A stretch of 28,412 nt of DNA from the NCBI GenBank assembly GCA_036260665.1, contig DATAMF010000271.1, positions 1 to 28,412 of the forward strand, in the 5' to 3' direction. The notes below the pieces were generated by a model. It saw only the letters and a program-made list of their open reading frames with translations. It had not been told where the DNA came from and did not search any database. Positions within the stretch are counted from its first letter, which is position 1. Each line of letters opens with the position of its first letter. This DNA comes from DATAMF01 sp036260665 (GTDB lineage Bacteria; Chloroflexota; Anaerolineae; Aggregatilineales; Aggregatilineaceae). Both the position numbers and the translations under genes were made by a program. Shown in pieces: positions 25,517-28,412 of the stretch.

Positions 25517-26397
25517 ATGCTACTGCTCAAGGTTTTGCGCCAGGTTGTGCAGGCGGTTCAGCCCATGGTTCGGAAAGTCGAAGTACACATGAAAGCTTGG
25601 ACGAAGCTCGCCAGCGATAACCTCATCGGGGGTACAGGACAGTCGTGGACTTGGTGAAGAGCAAACCCGAGTTGATCGTCGAGAATGCGTTCTCGCGGCA
25701 GCAGCTGATTGTCGTCACACGCTACGCGAAACAACCGAAACTGACACCACAAGATCGCGGGCTGCTGGTGTTACTGGCGAGTCGGGTGCAGGGATGGAAA
25801 AACGCGCTGTTGATTGTGAAACCAGACACGCTTTTGAAGTGGCATCGCCAGGGTTTCAAGCTGTATTGGCGGCAGAAATCGCAGGGAACACCCCGCCGAC
25901 CACAGATCTCGGAAGAGACGATTGCCCTGATCAAAGAGATGGCCGTTGAAAACCGTTTGTGGGGGGCACCTCGTATTCGAGATGAGCTACATAAGCTGGT
26001 GATTCGCGTAAGCAAACGAACCATTCAGCGATACACGCGTCAGGCACGACGGGGTCTTCCTCCTCAGCAGAAAAGCCAGACCTGGACCACGTTTCTGGCT
26101 AATCATGCGTCAGAGATCTGGGCCTGCGATTTTGTGCAAACCTATGACCTGTTCTTCCGAGCGATCTTTCTCTTTTTCATTATCGAGCATGGCTCCCGGC
26201 GTGTGGTGCATGTCAGTGTCACCCGATCCCCCAGTGATGCTTGGGCGGCCCAACAGATCCGAGAGGCGACGTCGTTTGGGGACGGTCCCCGGTTTCTGGT
26301 CTGCGATAATGATGGCAAGTACGGTGCTTTGTTCGACCATGCGGTGACGGGAGCCGGGAGCACGCTCATCCACACGCCACCGTCTGCATTCTTGCCT
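25517..26397 (+). pseudogene. Integrase-core (rve) transposase, copy B (5' and middle part)
   Basis: ATG 25517 opens MLLLKVLRQVVQAVQPMVRKV and MKAWTKLASD, then a frame change near 25640 moves to VDLVKSKPELIVENAFSRQQL, LVLLASRVQGWKNALLIVKPDTLLKWHRQGF, the HTH-like WGAPRIRDELHKLVIRVSK, catalytic Asp in IWACDFVQTYD and second Asp in FLVCDNDGKYG, then TLIHTPPSAFLP. Compared with copy A, the stretch carrying the catalytic Glu (NAICERFIGSVRRECLDH and about 50 more residues) is absent. The frame after the ISAs1 (27605) continues RPEDCTLRRMPVLNGLHHDY. So it was dead before the ISAs1 landed. Confidence 0.82.
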
Positions 26398-27594
26398 CAC
26401 GGTAATCGCATATCAAAATCCAGCGGATAACACCTTCAAAAGATAGGCGTTGTCCCAGCCCGCGCGTTTGCGCCGTGCTTTGATGCCAACCTTAAGCGAC
26501 AGTTCTTGTTTTAAGAGGTTGAGCGCGATGTGACGGAGCAGAGCCATATTATGGGGAGCATGATCCCGTCGCAAGCGGCTATCATCCTCGCAAAAAGCGA
26601 TATCCAAGACCCAGTGCAAGCTGTTTTCAATCTGCCAATGAGCGCGAATGGTCTGTAACATCGTCCGCGCCTTACACGTCAAGCTCGAAATGAAATAGCG
26701 AGTATCAACGGTTAGCTGTTCGCCGTGACCACAACGGGTCAGCACTTTGACCACACTTTGAGCGCCGGGCCAGACTGATATAGGCCATGATGCGAGGGTC
26801 GGAAACGATCCAGCACTCACGGACCATCTCACGCCCATGGGATGGATCATAGTCGCGGTAGTAATCGGCGGTCGTTTGCAGGTGTGGATCAGCAAACGTT
26901 CTGGCAATATCGTCCGCTAACGTGGCTTGATTCCCTTTGACCGCTAACACATAATCGGCCTTTTGCTCTATAATCAGCTTGGCGATCTCGGTTTGACACC
27001 CCATTGCATCAATGGTCACGACACAGTTTTCAATATCGAGCAATCTCAGCAGGAGAGGAATCGCGGTGATTTCATTGGATTTATCCGCCACCTTTTCTTG
27101 GCCTAACACCATGCGCGTGTGGCTTGCCCAGGCGCTGACCAGATACATGCCATCGCGTTCATGCGCCTTATCCTTGCTACCGCGTAAACATTTCCCATCA
27201 AAGGCGACAACTTCCCCCCTCATTAACTCACAAATCCGTTGGGTCCATGCGGAAAAACAATGACTGAAAGCCTCTGGATCGAGCCACCGGAACACACGCC
27301 CAAAAGTGTCATGGGACGGGATACCGTTTCTCAAGTCCAAGAACGTCTCAAAAAATGGTCGCTTGGCTTGCCCGTAACCTTCCACATCTACCCACGAATC
27401 TGCGCCGCTGATGACCCCACAAATTGCAATGGTGATGATGTTGATCAAGGGGTGTTGTATGTTATGTCCGGTTCGTGGGTCTTCTAATTCACCGAAATAT
27501 GCCTCAATACTCGTCATGGGTTCGTGGAACATGGTAACCTCCGTCTTTGATGGTTGCCATTATCCCTCATCTTTTTTCATATGCGATTGCCGTG
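26398..27594 (-). mobile_element. ISAs1-family insertion sequence with 10-bp target duplication
   Basis: A 1197-bp element bounded by inverted repeats CACGGTAATCGCATATCAAAA (26398) and, read inward from 27594, CACGGCAATCGCATATGAAAA, 19 of 21 identical. It is flanked by direct repeats ATTCTTGCCT at 26388-26397 and 27595-27604, which is the target duplication. Length and duplication size fit the ISAs1 family (about 1.2-1.4 kb, 8-10 bp). The duplication being intact suggests a fairly recent insertion. Confidence 0.9.
26413..27532 (-). pseudogene. ISAs1-family transposase with one frameshift
   Basis: From ATG 27532 (GGAGG 5 nt upstream): MTSIEAYFGELEDPRTG, the first Asp in VVAFDGKCLRG, second Asp in VVTIDAMGCQ, and DYVLAVKGNQ. 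Near 26770 the frame changes: the first frame leaves the family pattern after RIMAYIS, while another takes it up as VWPGAQSVVKVL, followed by HWQIENSLHWVLDIAF with the catalytic Glu. It ends ...AYLLKVLSAGF at 26413, its stop inside the inverted repeat. The family is not known for programmed frameshifting, so a mutation or a sequencing error is likely. Repaired, it would be about 370 residues, normal for the family. Confidence 0.85.
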
Positions 27595-27604
27595 ATTCTT
27601 GCCT

Positions 27605-27679
27605 CGACCAGAGGACTGCACTTTACGTCGAATGCCTGTTTTGAATGGACTTCATCATGATTACCAGTGGGCTGCTTGA
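27605..27679 (+). pseudogene. Integrase-core (rve) transposase, copy B (3' end)
   Basis: The 3' end of the copy B transposase, stranded beyond the ISAs1: RPEDCTLRRMPVLNGLHHDY then QWAA and TGA at 27677-27679. The frame matches position 26397 if the ISAs1 and one target repeat are removed, and the C-terminal block matches copy A's LGGLHHHYRRAS ending. Confidence 0.75.
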
Positions 27680-27680
27680 C

Positions 27681-28075
27681 GAGCCATTCTTCCCTGGATG
27701 ACGACGGTAGCCGGCACAGGCTTGAACCAGGGTAATCTTGAGGAAACGCTTGCTAGGAGCAATATGAGCGGATTGGTTACGGCCAGCACTCTCGTTTTGC
27801 GGGGTGCCAATCCAGCCCAGGAAGCAGCGTGAGCAGCGGTCAGGAAGTGGCTCATATCTGTGCCGAGTTCAGCGAGAATGACCTGAGCTGCGTCACGTCC
27901 AGCGCCAGGAATAGCATCCAAGCGTTCCAACAAGTGCTCGTGGTGAGGGGTGAGCATTAAGCGTATTTCAGCATTCAAAGTATCGATCCGCTCATTGAAA
28001 TCGTCGATATGACCCAGATGAAGCTTCAGTAAAAGCCGATGATGGTCCCGAATGGTCCTTTCAAGGGTAGGTTTT
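27681..28075 (-). pseudogene. IS110-family transposase fragment
   Basis: The minus strand reads LERTIRDHHRLLLKLHLGH (28065 downward), DDFNERIDTLNAEIRLML, then the Transposase_20 block ERLDAIPGAGRDAAQVILAELG and HAASWAGLAPR. One frame change near 27800 moves to NESAGRNQSAHIAPSKRFL and KITLVQACAGYRRHP. The N-terminal DEDD catalytic domain is missing, and both ends are cut: by the IS4-like remnant around 28065 and by the copy B end at about 27680. It is not functional. Confidence 0.8.
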
Positions 28076-28411
28076 TAAGGGAACGAAATGACCGCCGGGC
28101 ATCAACAAGTCGAGCATGGCACGGTTAAAGGGCAAAGCGGGCCAGGGTTCAGGCCAAAAGCGGCCCATAGGTAGGGGACGATGAGTGATGAGGGCGACAA
28201 GGATGCGTATCCAACCCCGATTCAGGCAACTGAGTATACGCGGTGACGTCGTCGCTGGGAAAACTGGGGCGAGCGTGGGGAACGGGAACGTCCCGTCGTC
28301 GAGTTCCGCCGCGCCCCCCACACTCATTGTCCACAGATGAGCCAACGCCAACACAAGCCACAAGCGCGTGGCCCGCGCCGGGTCGGTCATTTTAGTCTGT
28401 TCCCAGCGGAA
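28061..28411 (-). CDS. IS4-like transposase, C-terminal part, cut by window edge
   Basis: The minus strand is open from the right edge: FRWEQTKMTDPARATRLWLV, then LALAHLWTMSVGGAAE and a tail with GRFWPEPWPALPFNRAMLDL ending LKTYP at 28061. The WEQxxxxDPARAxRLWLVLA and C-terminal KTYP patterns match DDE transposases of an IS4-like group common in Chloroflexota (recalled from family knowledge). The E-containing region is likely near or just beyond the edge. Whether the rest is intact cannot be seen. Confidence 0.65.
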   Translation of the reverse strand, partial: FRWEQTKMTDPARATRLWLVLALAHLWTMSVGGAAELDDGTFPFPTLAPVFPATTSPRILSCLNRGWIRILVALITHRPLPMGRFWPEPWPALPFNRAMLDLLMPGGHFVPLKTYP

Positions 28412-28412
28412 A

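Larger units (their letters stand above)
25437..27679 (+). mobile_element. Rve/DDE-type insertion sequence, copy B, internally deleted and split by ISAs1
   Basis: Left end CTGTGGGGGTCAGTTAAG at 25437, matching copy A's end at 4016. Coding sequence runs 25517-26397, is interrupted by the ISAs1 element (26398-27594) plus its second target copy, and resumes at 27605-27679 in the same frame. The right end past the stop is lost, because the IS110 fragment starts straight away. Confidence 0.72.

Overview
The window looks like a chromosomal segment from a bacterium of the Chloroflexota. This is inferred, not proven. The pointers are the secreted protein with long Thr-Pro repeats joining a PKD and a DUF11 domain, the rve-type transposases with N-terminal 'LLRQQL' and C-terminal 'LGGLHH' blocks, and the general protein similarity. 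No rRNA, tRNA or CRISPR array was recognised.

Layout. (1) 1-3480: four plus-strand paralogues of the small RibD-C/dihydrofolate-reductase-like family plus one glyoxalase/VOC-fold gene. A minus-strand gene starts at the extreme left edge. (2) 3488-5277: the C-terminal part of a SAM-dependent methyltransferase, cut at position 4015 by a decayed rve-type IS (4016-5277) whose ends read CTGTGGGGG and CTGTGAGGG. (3) 5302-14710 (minus): a two-gene unit in which a tandem UspA protein is followed, after 4 bp, by a 2819-residue cyclic beta-1,2-glucan synthase-like protein (GT84, glucoamylase-like and GH94 domains). (4) 14735-15629: debris with a 76-bp inverted-repeat structure resembling the IS ends and the N-terminal piece of another rve transposase. 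(5) 15630-20735 (plus): a compact acyl-CoA operon of AMP-forming acyl/acetyl-CoA synthetase, thiolase-like protein, DUF35 OB-fold protein and acyl-CoA dehydrogenase. The thiolase-like protein has Gly where the nucleophilic Cys is expected, and the DUF35 partner lacks its zinc-ribbon cysteines. (6) 20865-25380: a minus-strand sensor histidine kinase overlaps by 14 bp a membrane-anchored PKD/DUF11 surface protein, and a single-domain response regulator is transcribed divergently. (7) 25437-28412: an IS graveyard. An ISAs1-family element (26398-27594) with clear inverted repeats and a 10-bp target duplication sits inside a second, already internally deleted rve-type IS, followed by IS110 and IS4-like transposase fragments.

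The intact genes form three working modules: envelope or osmo-adaptive glucan synthesis with a stress protein, activation and oxidation of an unidentified acyl-CoA with a possible aldolase-like step, and a membrane two-component system linked to a surface protein. The best candidate for something undescribed is the acyl-CoA operon with the Cys-less thiolase and Cys-less DUF35 pair. The co-translated kinase and surface-protein pair comes second.
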